A stretch of 64,000 nucleotides of DNA from Xenopus tropicalis (GCF_000004195.4 NC_030677.2:175200019-175264018), one strand, 5' to 3'; counted from the stretch's first letter, positions 10,405 to 21,696 are shown. Numbers and translations: made by a program. Notes: a model not told the origin generated them from the letters alone.

Positions 10405-10987
10405 AACCTCAACATGTAATAAACAGTGAGATTAATCTGTATTTGCCTTTGTGGGAAAATCTGGAATTCAATTATGAAATAGGATATTCTCATGAAATTG
10501 AATCTGACCCTATAACTCAAATAAATCACTAAAAATACAAACATTTTATGCAAGCTTATAGTTTGTGGGGTTTACTTACATGTATGGCTTTATCATTGGT
10601 TTTACCATAATAATGGAATAAATGTTGTACAGGTATGGGATCCCTTATCCGGAAACCCGTTATCCAGAAAGCTCCGAATTACACAAAGCCCGTCTCCCAT
10701 AGACTCCATTTTAATCAAATAATTCAGAATTTTAAAACTGATTTCCTTTTTCTCTGTAGTAATAAAACGGCACCTTGTAATTGATCCCAACTAAGATATA
10801 AATAATCCTTATTGGATGCAAAACAATTAATGTTTTAATGATTTTTTAGTAGACTTATTGTATGGAGATCCAGATTACAGAAAGACCCCTTATCCGGAAT
10901 ACCCTTGGTCCCGAGCATTCTGGATAACGGGTCCTATACCTGTACTTTAATGAATTTGGGTAAAATTTGGGTTTAGTTGCAAGAGAA
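10405..10987 (+). repeat. Direct repeat, copy 1 (filled site)
   Basis: This stretch is aligned, apart from the MITE at 10630-10942, with 12384-12645. Shared blocks include 'taataaacagtgagattaa', 'tttgcctttgtggg', 'attgaatctgaccctataac', 'caagcttatagtt' and 'gaataaatgttgta'. The two copies are close but not identical. The L1 remnant lies between them. Confidence 0.85.
10630..10942 (-). mobile_element. TA-flanked MITE (CAGGTAT termini), reverse copy with known empty site
   Basis: It begins CAGGTATGGGATCCC and ends CCTATACCTG, with TA at 10628-10629 and 10943-10944. The flanking sequence occurs again without the element at 12595-12613, where a single TA sits at 12603-12604. This fixes the element ends and shows that the TA was duplicated on insertion. 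Target choice and size fit a Tc1/mariner-like MITE, but the superfamily is inferred from the target site only. Confidence 0.9.
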
Positions 10988-11780
10988 ATCAGCAATCAAT
11001 GCCAACACAAATAACTGGTCTAATAGTGACTCATGGAGATACCTACAACTACAGGAATTTCTCAAGAACATACCTACCCTACAACAACCTTGTCGACCAC
11101 TTACAGACCTTGAATTATTATGTGATATGGAAAACATACCAATAGCATCTAGTTTCCTTGGTATAAAAAAATTATCATTCAGAGAAAATATGCTAACTTA
11201 CCTTATTTTGTGCGAACTTGGCCACAGCAACTGCAGATCAACATAGAGGAAGAAGATTGGGAAAAAACTTTCAGACTTACAGCAAAATGCTCAATAAGTA
11301 ATATATTTCAGGAGAACTCTTATAAAATCCTATCATATTGGTATAGAACACCAATACAGTTATACAGGATGCATTTGATACCCGATGATAAAGGCTGGAG
11401 ATATAATGGTGATAATGGGGCGATGTCACATATTTGATATACTTGCCCCAGCCTAAAACTGTTTTGGGAACAAGTAGAAAAGATAAGTAAGGAGATCCTT
11501 GGATGCCAAATAGAACTCAATCCACAACTAATTTTATTGTACTATACAGATAAATTTAAAAAAAAAACATTTAAAAAAGGCCTCCTCATACAACTACTAC
11601 AAACAGCAAAAATCCTAATCCAATCCCGCTACAATAGAGGAGTGGATAGCAAGCATGAATGAAATCTATTTAATGGAAGTGATTACATCTCCCTTAACCT
11701 CAACACCACAAAAATTCATAGCAACGTGGCAACCATGGGTCTCCTACTTAAATTTGAAAAGTAACACCCTAGTTATAGAT
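10988..11780 (+). pseudogene. L1-clade LINE ORF2 C-terminal remnant
   Basis: Conceptual translation across at least one frameshift (near 11210-11246) gives the pattern seen downstream of the RT domain in L1/Tx1-type ORF2: a 'NSYKILSYWYRTPIQLYRM' stretch, then a degraded zinc-knuckle region reading GWRY instead of CWRC, an in-frame stop where a W is expected, then TCPSLKLFWEQV. The antisense copy at 48240-48420 keeps the motif intact. The 3' part to about 12030 is A-rich and may be the element's untranslated tail. This is a dead 5'-truncated copy. Confidence 0.75.
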
Positions 11781-12383
11781 CAGTAGTTACATAACCCCAG
11801 TATAACCAATGAAAGCACTTCACGGTCTCTTAAATTACTACCTGGTTAAAAAATCACATGCTTTTCCTTATGTACCAATCCTAAACTATAAATCTCAATA
11901 GTCATACCAACAATCTGAAAGATAGTGGAATACATGTTAATGATCATGACAAGCAATAGGAAACTGTATGTGTAATATTATGTTTTATGATTGAACAAAA
12001 ATAACAGAACTTGAATACAAAAAAAATATAGCTTTTCTAGTCATATTGGGTTTGTTTTCTTGGTCACCTTAGATTTAACTTCAAAGAAACAACATTATAT
12101 ATTTCTAGCCAACCATAGTCATCAACTGAAAACAAAAGGAAAACAAAAATAAAGACTGATGATAATATGTATTTCACTTATAAAAACCCCATAAGAATTT
12201 GGACTAATGCTATAAAGAACATTTAAATGTGATCATGAAACTCAAAATACGTGGCACATTCAGTTTCATAAGAAAATGTTATTTTTAGTTTTATATCATG
12301 AAAACTTGTGGGCGAGATTCAAATTGAGGAGAAAAAAAATTTCTCCTGATTCAGTTTCAGTTTTTTTTCATGTAAAAAAAAAA
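11781..12383. other. AT-rich tail of L1 remnant and unique sequence
   Basis: The A-rich part to about 12030 could be LINE 3' sequence. The remainder shows no recognised feature. Confidence 0.35.
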
Positions 12384-12645
12384 GTTTTAATGTAATAAAC
12401 AGTGAAATTAAACTGTATTTGCCTTTGTGGGGAAATCTGGAACTGAATTATGAGATAGAATATTCTCATCAAATTGAATCTGACCCTATAACTCAAATAA
12501 GTCACTATTGCACATAAAAATACAAACCTTTTATACAAGCTTATAGTTCATGGGGTTTACTTATATGTGTAAATATATACATAAATGTTGGAATAAATGT
12601 TGTACCTTAATGGATTTGGGTAAACTGGTTCAGCTGCAAGAAAAA
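12384..12645 (+). repeat. Direct repeat, copy 2 (empty MITE site)
   Basis: This is a close copy of 10405-10987 minus the MITE. The join 'aaatgttgTAccttaatg' at 12595-12610 is the pre-insertion form of the site filled at 10628-10944. Similarity ends near 12645 after 'cagctgcaaga'. Confidence 0.85.
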
Positions 12646-13324
12646 AAACGGTCTGTTTTTGCCTTTTTAATATCTTGAATTTTAATTGTACATTTATATC
12701 TAACAAAATGTTACAGGATTCTGTATATCTTAATATTTACTCTATAATTTGTTATGTGTACATTAGCCTGGAATGAAGCCTACTCAAAGATGATTTTTAG
12801 CCAGTATGCCCATAAATGTTTCCGTATGTTTATCAAGTTAGCAGTACATTAGAGGGAATATTTATAAAGGAGTGAAATAAATATTTTTTTTTATTATTGG
12901 GCTCTATTCCAATACTGAGGTTGCTTTGCCTATTTATATATATATAGTTATGTATTTTAAAATGCTGTTTACTAGATTTTATTTAGCTTCCCTAATGTGC
13001 CACTGTTGACTAAGTTTTATGCTCTGAACTATGAAGTCAATTCATCATAATTAGGCTAGATATTTATGAAAACTTTCAACAATCAATTAAAATAACAGGA
13101 ACTCCATTATGCCAGATCTGAGCTGCCAAAGCCCATGTATGAATCACTTGATATTATATCCAAGGGTGATTAGAATGGGAATTGCATTTGCCAGTAATGT
13201 TAATAGAGAATCTCTAAAGGCCAATTCAGCTGGTTGACATGGTAACTTTTTTAACATATGCAGGAAACTGTAAATGCCACCATTTTATGTTCCTCTAACG
13301 GCATTTCAGACAATGAGTTTTTGG
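12646..13324. other. Unique AT-rich sequence
   Basis: No gene or repeat is recognised. A TA-rich run is near 12937-12947. Confidence 0.45.
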
Positions 13325-13328
13325 TTAA

Positions 13329-13450
13329 AGAGGAACCTGTCATCCAGACATTAAAAGCTGTATAGTAAAAGTCCTTTTCAAATTAAATATAAAATACAAA
13401 TTCTTTTTTCATTAAAACATCAGCTATAAACTGTTTTTTTACTGCATTTA
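13329..13450. mobile_element. Fragment of TTAA-type MITE (ACCTGTCACCCAGAC family)
   Basis: TTAA at 13325-13328 is followed by AGAGGAACCTGTCATCCAG and 'ttaaaagctgtatagtaaaa'. The same order occurs at 21492-21560. Only the left end is present. Confidence 0.6.
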
Positions 13451-13477
13451 CAAATTCAAATTGATTCCAGAAAGGTG

Positions 13478-14275
13478 TCTGCAATTCTTGATTGGCCTAT
13501 ACCTTCCTCGGAGAAAATGGTGCAATGATTCATTGGCTTTGCCAACTTCTACCGGAAAGAACTTTTCACAAATAATTGCTCCCATTACTGAATTTATTCA
13601 TTCTAATGTAAGATTTACTGGTCTTCACAAGCACTGTTTCCAAATCAACTGCTTTTAAATCTTTAAAAAGACTCTTTGTTTCTCTGTTCTTCATCACCCT
13701 GATCCTTATCGTCTGTTTATTTTGGAAGTGGATGCTTTGTAAATTGCTGTTGGGGCTTTCCTTTCCCAAAGGTCTGGCATGAAGAAGGAACTCCATCCAG
13801 TGGCTTTCTCTTCACATAAGATGAGTAAGTCCAAATGTAATTATGACATTGCAGATAGAGAATTACTAGCTATCAAGCCTGCTCTTGAGGAATGAAGATA
13901 ACTTCTGGAGGGGGCAAAACATCTTATTATTTTTATGGATCATCACAACCTGGAATACCTTCCCTTTGCCAAGAGACTTAGGCCCTGACAAGCTAGATGG
14001 GTCTTATTTTTATGCGCTTTCATTTGCATCTTACTTATCGTTCAGCATCTATGAATTTTAAAGCAGAAACTCTTTCATGGATGTTTGCTCCCAAACCTGA
14101 TGGCCAATTGCCACCCAAAACTATCTTGGCTCTTCTACAGACCATCTTTGTAGATTTTTCTTCTCGCTCTTCCTCTTCTGAGTTAACTTACAAGGAAGGA
14201 TTTTTTTTCCATGGGAATAACATTTTTGTCCCTAAGAAACTTTGTTTGTTTGTAAATGTTTTCCCCTAAACGCTT
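13478..14275 (+). pseudogene. Ty3/gypsy pol remnant (RT end and RNase H)
   Basis: Three-frame reading recovers ordered gypsy pol motifs. They are FIGFANFYRK (about 13530-13560), then after a one-base shift NFSQIIAPIT, then [18 protein letters not shown] (about 13840-13893), DHHNLEYLPFAKRL (about 13940-13980), QARW, and LHLTYRSASMNFKAETLSW (about 14030-14085). These correspond to the end of reverse transcriptase and the RNase H domain, with the degraded start of the linker to integrase. There are several frameshifts and stops (for example after PALEE), so no function remains. No LTRs were identified nearby. Confidence 0.85.
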
Positions 14276-14734
14276 AAATTTTGCACTGCTGTGCCCATCT
14301 TTCCTTTTTTTGTGAATTGCAGTGAAATGCGAATTGCGCACTAAAATTCTCAAATGAGATTGCAATTTGCATGAGCATGCCCACTGTGCGCATTTATTAT
14401 GTGCGAATCTAGCGCCAATTTTCTCTTTGCAAATATAAATTCGCCATTTGACAGTCTACACAATGATGTCACCAAGACAGTGTTGCATTCCATGTGACGG
14501 CCATGGGTGCATTATTTTGGATGTGGCACTGAAGAGGAGGGAAGCACCATCGCCATTGCCAGCAGCAAACATACGTGGTCAGGACACAGGCAAGGGTTAG
14601 ATTAAACAGCTATCCATGAAACTATACAGGCTAGGCTTCAGGAACTACCTGTGGTACCCAGGTACAGATCAGTACAATCCACTTATAAAATAGAGTCAAA
14701 TTTGGCACCAGTTGGTGTGTGTTGTAACACACTA
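14276..14734. other. Unassigned sequence after gypsy remnant
   Basis: Words such as 'gcgaattgcgcac' and 'ttcgccatttgac' between 14320 and 14455 hint at an old MITE, but no termini are visible. No gene. Confidence 0.35.
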
Positions 14735-14909
14735 GGGGTCATTTATAAAGACTGGGCAAAATTGCAGCTCGGCAGTAACCTTTAGGAACCAATCAGTGAT
14801 TAGCCTTTTTCATCCAGCTGCTGGTTGAGCAATGAAAGCGCGAATACCTTATTGGTTAGCATTGGTTACTGCCCAGGTGCAAATTTGCCCAGTCTTTATA
14901 AATGACCCC
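14735..14909. mobile_element. Small MITE with about 25-bp inverted termini
   Basis: GGGGTCATTTATAAAGACTG at the left is mirrored by the reverse complement of the right end (CAGTCTTTATAAATGACCCC), with the match extending into GGGCAAA / TTTGCCC. Interior blocks 'gttactgcccaggtgcaaat' and 'aaccaatcagtgatta' recur in the partial copy at 48000-48102. There is no coding capacity, and the superfamily is unknown to me. Confidence 0.8.
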
Positions 14910-14910
14910 C

Positions 14911-16019
14911 ACTGTGTCAAAACGTATACTTGCCAGCATCTATGCACACACAGGAAATGGTTAAGCAATAAGCACACATGCGCAAAATGACATGCCAGCA
15001 GATGCAATCACATAGCTGTGAAATGGGAGCCCACCAAGTGGCAGCAGCAGAAAGTATCCTTATAGCTGGTGTTTTAGTTCCTCCCTTCTGGTGCATTCCT
15101 ACAAAAGGGCACCTGCCTATATTTTGTAATTGTGAATTCCAGAAGAATGAAGAAAGCAAGGTTTAGAAAAAATGTATATAGTGTATTTAAAGTTTATTTT
15201 GCTTGACTAACATGATAGCATAGGATTCAGAGTTTCTTAGAGTGACAAGTCCCCTTGTAAAGATGTGTTTGTTGATCCATATGGCCAATAACCAGCAGTT
15301 TTGTTTCACAATCTTGAAAAGAAAATGTGATCCCCTGATGAGTATAAGGTATTGCCCAGAAAGCAGAAACACAGCTCACATCATTTCTCAAACCATACAT
15401 TTTCTCCTATGTATTAGCCCAAGAACTGAAAGTGATCACCAAGAAGACTCCAAAAAAGTAACAAGGATGCTGTAAGGGATTTTTTTCCTTTTGTTTTCTT
15501 AACTTAGTTGATGCCTAATAACCTAGAGTCCCTTAAGTGAGCAGTATTCTGTAAACACCACCTCAGCTAAGCGACAAGCAATAAATGGGACAGGAAATAT
15601 TATCCCCTTAACACTATTATTAGTCCCTTAACATTTAAGCTCTATGTCATTCCAAGCTACAGTCCTGTATGTACTGTGAGCGTTCCATCTGGTTTTGCCA
15701 TTGTGTCTACTGTATATCCTGTGCCAGGCAGCCTTCTATGAAATTTTTCAGCAAGAAGAGTTGACTTGCTGTTATGTTTATTTTCATATATTTAGTAATG
15801 ATGCAAGATTAGGGCAAATCTTACTAAAGGGAAAGTATACCCATTTTTCATCATTAGTTCAATAAACATTGCTTGTATACTGTTCTTTAATGGGGGATTT
15901 TATTTACCCAGATATTACCTAATATTGCCAACACACTTAATGGAAACAAGTTTATAAATGTGCTGCATGATAATTTCATGTTACAGACTGTTAAAGACCC
16001 AACCAGAAATGATGTTATA
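14911..16019. other. Unique sequence
   Basis: No recognised gene or repeat. Short frames near 14917-15166 on both strands mirror each other and are not supported as coding. Confidence 0.45.
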
Positions 16020-16085
16020 ACATGGATTTACTTGGAAGGGTTGATGGACACACTTGATGGACTCAACCCTATGTAACTATGAAAT
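16020..16085 (+). mobile_element. CR1-like LINE 3' tail fragment
   Basis: The blocks 'gggttgatgg', 'cttgatgga' and 'ctcaaccctatgtaactat' match the tail of the LINE at 31530-33208. Only the last 60-70 bases are kept, typical of severe 5' truncation. Confidence 0.65.
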
Positions 16086-16188
16086 ATGTTACTATATATA
16101 TTGCTTTCTAACAACCCAGAACGAATTACAAATGTACAAGTACTATGTACAAGTACTATGTCATCTGTGTAAGCAAACATATACTGGG

Positions 16189-16516
16189 TAGTGATGAGTG
16201 AATCTGTCCCGTTTTGCCATAAAATTTGTGAAACGGCAAGAAAATTTGCGAAACTCATTTGTTGTGCAATTTTTTTTTGTTGCCCTTGTCTTTTTTGACG
16301 CCTGCACTTTTTCACACGACCGCGCCTTTTTTGTTACACGACCACACCTTTTTTTGACGCGACCACTGCAAATTTGCCGCTTGACAAAAAAAATCTCCAT
16401 GCGACGAGTTTTCCCACGGCGAATTGTCACGGAAGTTTCACGAAACACTTAGCCAATGGCGAAATGCGGAAATTTGCAGCGAATCTATGCCTGGCGAAAA
16501 AATTCACTCATCACTA
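16189..16516. mobile_element. hAT-type MITE (TAGTGATGAG family), complete copy
   Basis: The termini TAGTGATGAGTGAAT and ATTCACTCATCACTA are perfect inverted repeats. ATACTGGG occurs immediately outside both ends (16181-16188 and 16517-16524), a perfect 8-bp target duplication. The interior has CpG-containing blocks such as 'ttgacgcgaccac' and 'gacgagttttcccacggcg' on an AT-rich background, which suggests a fairly young copy. Reading frames on both strands here are artefacts. Confidence 0.9.
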
Positions 16517-16728
16517 ATACTGGGTAAACAAAGATTGTACATTTTAAAAATCAAACAATAGTGCCCTTAAAATATCACTTCACCTGGTAGACTGGGACAG
16601 GCAATTTCAGTTAACATAGAACACAAATGATTGTCATTTAAAAAAATAGTTTAGCAGTTTATAGTAGTAATGTAAACAAGCCGCAGTCGTACGCCCCCTA
16701 TTCTATTTAGGGATGGTTGTGGGGAGTG

Positions 16729-16763
16729 GTGTGTGTGTGTGTGTGTGTGTGTGTGGGGGGGGT
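16729..16763. repeat. (GT)n microsatellite with G run
   Basis: About 13 GT units are followed by a run of eight G. Simple repeat. Confidence 0.9.
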
Positions 16764-18827
16764 GTAATTTGTGTTGTAAAGAAATGTAAGATCTACTTTA
16801 GATGCAAACCACTCAGATATTTTTTAATTATTTAAAAAGGAAATGTCTTGCTTATGACTAATGTTAGCACTTACAAACAAAATGAAAACAGCAGAGAAAA
16901 AGTGCTTAAGGTGTTGAACTTCTCTATAAGAGGACCAAAATTTAAATGTGTACCATTAACTTTAATTTCCCTTTTTCTTGTATTTTAATGGTATGTCAAC
17001 ACTCATAGGGTTAATAGCCCCTATGGCTTTAAATGCCCTACAATATCTATGTCAGCTTACTAGCATATCTGTATTACTGGCCCATAAGTTTGTAACCACT
17101 TGAATATGGTGCTTGGAATGGGGCGGCACTTTCTCTTTGGTCTTCATCTGTTAATAAAGGAAGGATCCAAGAGGGACAACCCTTCTAGTGCAAGTAGGGG
17201 CAGAGGAACCCCATTAATGTGGTTTAGTCAGTTACAGGACTAGCTGCAATAATTCAGTGCATAACTGAGATAGGAATAGCTAGAAAGAGCATCCTGAGCT
17301 CCAACAAGGAATGATACCAGGTGGTATCTCTCCTCTAGGCTCTGCCTGCCTAAGTGACGCAATACAGAAGAGTGATTTAGGCTATATTCTACTCCCTGAT
17401 CCATTCCTGCTGTAGGGGATCTGGACCTGATTGACCAGAAACCCTAAGGACAAGGTCACAAAGAGCATAGATCCTGTTCTATGACTCCCTGTGTTTTTTT
17501 CTGTCACTTTGTTGCATGTGCCTGCACTTAGGCAGATACAGTAATTTTCAGTGCAGGCAAACAGAGCAGCGTAGAGAAATTAATACTCTTTTCTAAGCCT
17601 GATGGGGAAAAATGCAGGCCTGAGAGACGTGGTTGTACGCTCTGTGTGGCCTTGTCCTAAAGATGCATCCTGACCTACCAAGCTAGTCATCTACAGATGC
17701 AAGAACCTCTAATGTTGTCTTCTTTTATTTTACTCAATAGTAAGTGAGGTGTAGTCCAACAACACCTTCACCTTTCTCTTTCACTTAGCAAAGGCCCATC
17801 CTTTGTGAGAGAGTCCAGTGTAATGTGTTTTATCTTAACTGGCTGGAGAAGGTCTTTCTAGCAAAGACATGGTTACAGGTACTGTATATAAACTGAAGCT
17901 GAAACTATTGAATCACTAATAGAAGCATGTAGCAGTGTTTTAACAGTGAATTTATAAAATATATTTTAAAATCACAATAAAACTTGCCACAGTATATGAC
18001 ACACAGAAAACATTTTCTTTTTTTACTTAGTTGACACTGAGCATAGTTAGCTTTCCATATTATTCTACTACTGCATGCAAAGGGGCATTGCTTTGTTAGT
18101 CACTAATTGCCTTTCATTTAATACTGTTGTTCATACATATATATTCTGTTTTCCTCTCATTTTAAGAAATGATTTTGTGTATTTATATTTGTCCCAGCTT
18201 TACTCAGCATTTTGATACATTTTCAAATAATGCATTTCATTAATAGTTTAGGACTTAATCTTTCAAAATGAGTCCATCAAAATTCAATATTCATGTGTCA
18301 TTTACATAATAATAAATCATTCAAAGTACGGCAAATGAAAATAAAACAGATGGAAAATAATCTTGTTTCAGTCGCATCTATAAGATTGCAGGTTTAAAAA
18401 AGGATTATGCGACCTAAGTGACTTCAATGTTTCAAGATTGGATTACACACTGGATATGTCTGCATAATCTTCTGTGTGAATTCCAGGTGCACTGCCTTTT
18501 CATTTTCTTTGCAATTGTCAATTTAATTGTATTTCTGTCAAAACAAAGTAAACTATGTTATAGGCTGTTAATCCTATAATTTAAGACCATACATATCACA
18601 AAAAAAGAATAAAGTAAACTTTGAATGACACACATAAGTTGTAAAAATGATGTACATTACTAGAACTTTTGGGGGCTGAGGTTGAGGAGGAAACCATCCA
18701 AGGGGCACAGCATTTAAAAAAAAATGTTTTATATAGACAATTATTTGTCATCATCACCACAAAAGTGTCTCAAGTTTAACCTCCAAATAACTATATACCC
18801 ACATTTTTTTTATCTCTATATACTTAT
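16764..18827. other. Unique sequence, possible conserved non-coding block
   Basis: No gene or repeat is recognised. The part at about 18340-18560 is less AT-monotonous and looks unlike any repeat in the window, so it could be tested for conservation. Nothing in the sequence proves function. Confidence 0.35.
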
Positions 18828-19019
18828 TAGGAATGCACCAAATCCAGGATCCAGTTCTTGATTCAGCCAAGATTCTGCGTTTTTAGCAGGACACTGATGA
18901 GTAATCGTGTGACTTTTTGTCACATAAACACAGAAGTTGAAAAATTTTTATAGCACGTGAAGAGCATGGTTCTCTTTAACCCCTCCTTGTCTTAATTTGC
19001 TTATGTAAATTATGGTTCC
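18828..19019. mobile_element. Half copy of a MITE beginning TAGGAATGCACC
   Basis: The start 'taggaatgcaccaaatccagg' followed by 'gattcagccaagattctg' and 'gtgactttttgtcac' matches my recollection of a very common Xenopus MITE whose ends read AGGRATGCACCGAATCC. The right end is missing. Confidence 0.65.
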
Positions 19020-19391
19020 GATTCCCATTTCCCATTCTCAGCCCCCCTTCCCCTCAGGATCACACACAAGCGCATCCTTGTAGCTCACATACAGAGCACT
19101 GGGGACAGGATGCGCTGAAGGTTTCATGCAAGTCCAGTCCCCAGTGCTCCGTATGTGAGCAAAGTTTAGGTGTGGCTGGGCAGCATGCCGCCCTAGGTCC
19201 AGGCCTTTATGGCCTCACCACAAATCCAGGCGGAGCAGGGGGTACCAGACCTTGGGGGTCTGATTCCTTCATAGCGATAGAAATCCCCCCTCAGTCACTC
19301 TCCTACCGGGGAGTGGGGGAAGCTGGCGTGAGGGGGGGGGATTGGGAGGGTTCGGAGGGGGGCCTGGTACCGTCAAGTTATGCCACTGTTT
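19020..19391 (-). mobile_element. hAT-like element piece, long copy
   Basis: Read on the minus strand the piece begins CAGTGGCATAACTTGACGG, a typical hAT terminus (CAGTGGCGTAACTA type), and runs through GGGGGGC-type blocks. The portion 19200-19391 is identical to 21817-22008. Upstream of 19200 this copy continues with 'gcagcatgccgccctagg' and an inverted pair, 'cacatacagagcactgggga' near 19087 against 'tccccagtgctccgtatgtg' near 19138. No opposite hAT terminus is seen. Confidence 0.65.
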
Positions 19392-19506
19392 GCTACCAGT
19401 AAATTTGCCTCTTTGAGAATAAATCTTCAGTAAAATAGTCCTTGTCCCCAAACAACAAACTGTTACATGCAGTGTTAGTGAGTTCCACATCTCCAGTTGC
19501 TCCTCT

Positions 19507-19524
19507 CCCCCCCCCCCCCCCCCC
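19507..19524. repeat. Poly-C run
   Basis: Eighteen consecutive C residues, a simple homopolymer. Confidence 0.95.
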
Positions 19525-19867
19525 AGAACAGCAGAGCAAGTGCTACTCTTGGAGCCCACCTTTTAAATCCAGGTAAGGGTAAGTAGCCCTCACAGCTGAG
19601 CAGACCCTCATTTTCACAGGCCTCTGTGCTGCTTTAGATAAAACAATTTCCTTTGTTTTTTTCTAATCAGTTAATTGCTCAATTCCTAATATCACTTAGT
19701 TGCACATCTTTGCACTGTTTCTTGCTCATTTATATTCTTCTTAAGGGCTGGGACCCAAAACTACGCTGCATAGTGAAAGTGAAGCCTTATCAGGGATCTA
19801 TAAAGACACCAGAATTTGTGAGAAATAGAATGGCTTCATTGTCGAAATCTCTAGTAATTGCGTGTTA

Positions 19868-19945
19868 GGAAAAAACGAGCAATTTGTCCATGGAACTCGC
19901 TTTTTAAAAATTGCAGCGACTAAATCTCCCCATGGGACATTAGCC
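19868..19945. mobile_element. Fragment of palindromic MITE (33480 family)
   Basis: The blocks 'gcagcgactaaatctcccc' and 'gggacattagccttaag' resemble the right part of the hairpin element at 33480-33715 ('gcgactaatctccccgtg', 'ccctcaagg'). Confidence 0.45.
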
Positions 19946-20287
19946 TTAAGAACTTTTTTAAAATAAGCCATCTGTAGTTTGTTTGTTTTTTTTGCTCCTT
20001 CTCAGTCACAAATGTCCTTGCCTTCAAATGCAGCCCTTCAACAGATTAAGATATTTGATTGACAAGTTTTTGCCACTCAAGTGGCATTGTGATCCAGATC
20101 ATTATTAATGTGCTCTCACACACTTTAATCCATTTTTTCAACACAAGTTGGCAAAATGGAGAGGGTCATCAGGTTCTTCAGATTCAGAGTGGAAGTGGAT
20201 GTAGGCTTGTTTTGGCTGATGAGTCTGTCATGGTAAAGTTGTACTGAGAGTGTTGCCACACCCACTAGCTAAACCAAGAACCATTAA

Positions 20288-20560
20288 AGAAGAACTAAAC
20301 CCTAGTCCATGCTCAACCCCCCTTCACGCCCCCCCACCAAGCTCCCTTCCCACATTCAGTTCAAAAGTTCCTCTGTTTGTCCACCTGCCATTTATCTGCA
20401 GAATTGCGCAGCAGAGTTTAAAGGCACCATCTTCCCCTGTTTTTTTATCTGTTGCTTCACTTACTGTACTAGGGACATTATTGAATATTGTTCACATATA
20501 AGCTCCTCCTACGGTCCTCTACATTGTTTATAAAATCAGGCCAGCTCAGAGCCACCACAT
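20288..20560. mobile_element. Fragment of TTAA-type MITE
   Basis: TTAA near 20284 is followed by AGAAGAACTAAACCCTA, an end pattern like that of the 22610-23199 element. The rest is C-rich and unplaced. Two overlapping frames here are compositional. Confidence 0.45.
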
Positions 20561-21491
20561 AGAGCAGCTTGAATCCTGTAGTTACTGGATGATTACAATA
20601 AAACAAAGTTTTAGGAGATCCTACCATGCTGTGTGGACTATGGTTAAGATGAAAAGCTGCGCCTGCCTTCTACACTTTTTAAGTTATTTCATATGGTTAT
20701 GTTCCATATCCTACTTCTAAAAAATCAGTGTCTTCAATATTTTGCACTGATAAGATCCAGTAAGTACAAATAACTTCTCTCTATAAGAGTGGACTAATAG
20801 CTCTGAATTTTAAGGCTATGTTTGTTCTATTAAACCAGGTGTTCTGGATGCATAGTTGGTTAGGGGTAATTGAATGTATTTTATTTAGTCAGAGAATTAA
20901 ATTAATTTTGAGTCTATGCCAACCACATATTTCTTATCTGTCACTTCCCAAGGTACCAAACTGTAGCATATCCTGAACAAAATATGCCCAAACTATGTAT
21001 AAGAGCCAGGAGGAGTACTGGCCCACAGCTACATAGTTTGAGAAGGTCAGAGTTTAATTGAGAACACAGCACAATCCTAGTTAGAAACAAAGTAGGTTGG
21101 GGTTAACTGATGCATGCCATATTTTCAATTCACTTTGCCAAATACCTGCTAGCAAACAGAACAGATGGAAATTTCAGTGAATAAATGCCAGTTTAATGGT
21201 AATTGTTTTCTAAATATTTCATTTACACTCACCATTGATAATACTGTATATTAAATATTTCGGAATAATAATGCATCTGGGGGCATATTTATAAAGATGA
21301 AAATTTAATTTTATGCCAAATAATGTGTAAACTTTGGGGTAAAATAAATCATATATTTCTAAATCAGTGGCATTCGAAATAACACTGAGCTTCCCCTTTA
21401 GCTTAAAAGCTCTGGCTGCTCTATTTATAAAAGGGCTTATGCCAGTGTTACGCTGGAAGCTATGCTAGTATTATACACATGGTAAAGTCAG
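20561..21491. other. Unique sequence
   Basis: No gene is seen. A 'gggggcatatttataaag' block near 21278 could be one end of a small MITE similar in style to that at 14735, but no partner end was found. Confidence 0.35.
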
Positions 21492-21495
21492 TTAA

Positions 21496-21564
21496 AGGGG
21501 ACCTGTCACCCAGACATAAAAAGCTGTATAATAAAAGTCCTTTAAAAATTAAACATGAAACAAA
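21496..21564. mobile_element. Left end of TTAA-type MITE (ACCTGTCACCCAGAC family)
   Basis: TTAA at 21492-21495 is followed by AGGGGACCTGTCACCCAGAC and 'ataaaaagctgtataataaa'. It is interrupted directly by the hAT half at 21565-21696. Confidence 0.65.
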
Positions 21565-21696
21565 AAAATCTGAGCAGGCGACAAAAAATAGATGCGGGTG
21601 ACAAAAAAAATTGCGCAGTGAAATGCATTTCGCAAATTTTTTGCCGTTTCGCAAATTTTATGGCGGAGCGAAATGGGACAGATTTGCTCATTACTA
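21565..21696. mobile_element. Right half of TAGTGATGAG-family MITE
   Basis: The blocks 'aaattttttgccgtttcgc', 'gaaatgggacagatttgct' and the terminus CTCATTACTA follow the same order as in 40836-41111. Confidence 0.7.

Noticed and set aside
13461..14269. Host gene exons (frames at 13461-13658 and 13997-14269)
   Set aside because: Residues match gypsy RT and RNase H order with frameshifts, so this is transposon debris.
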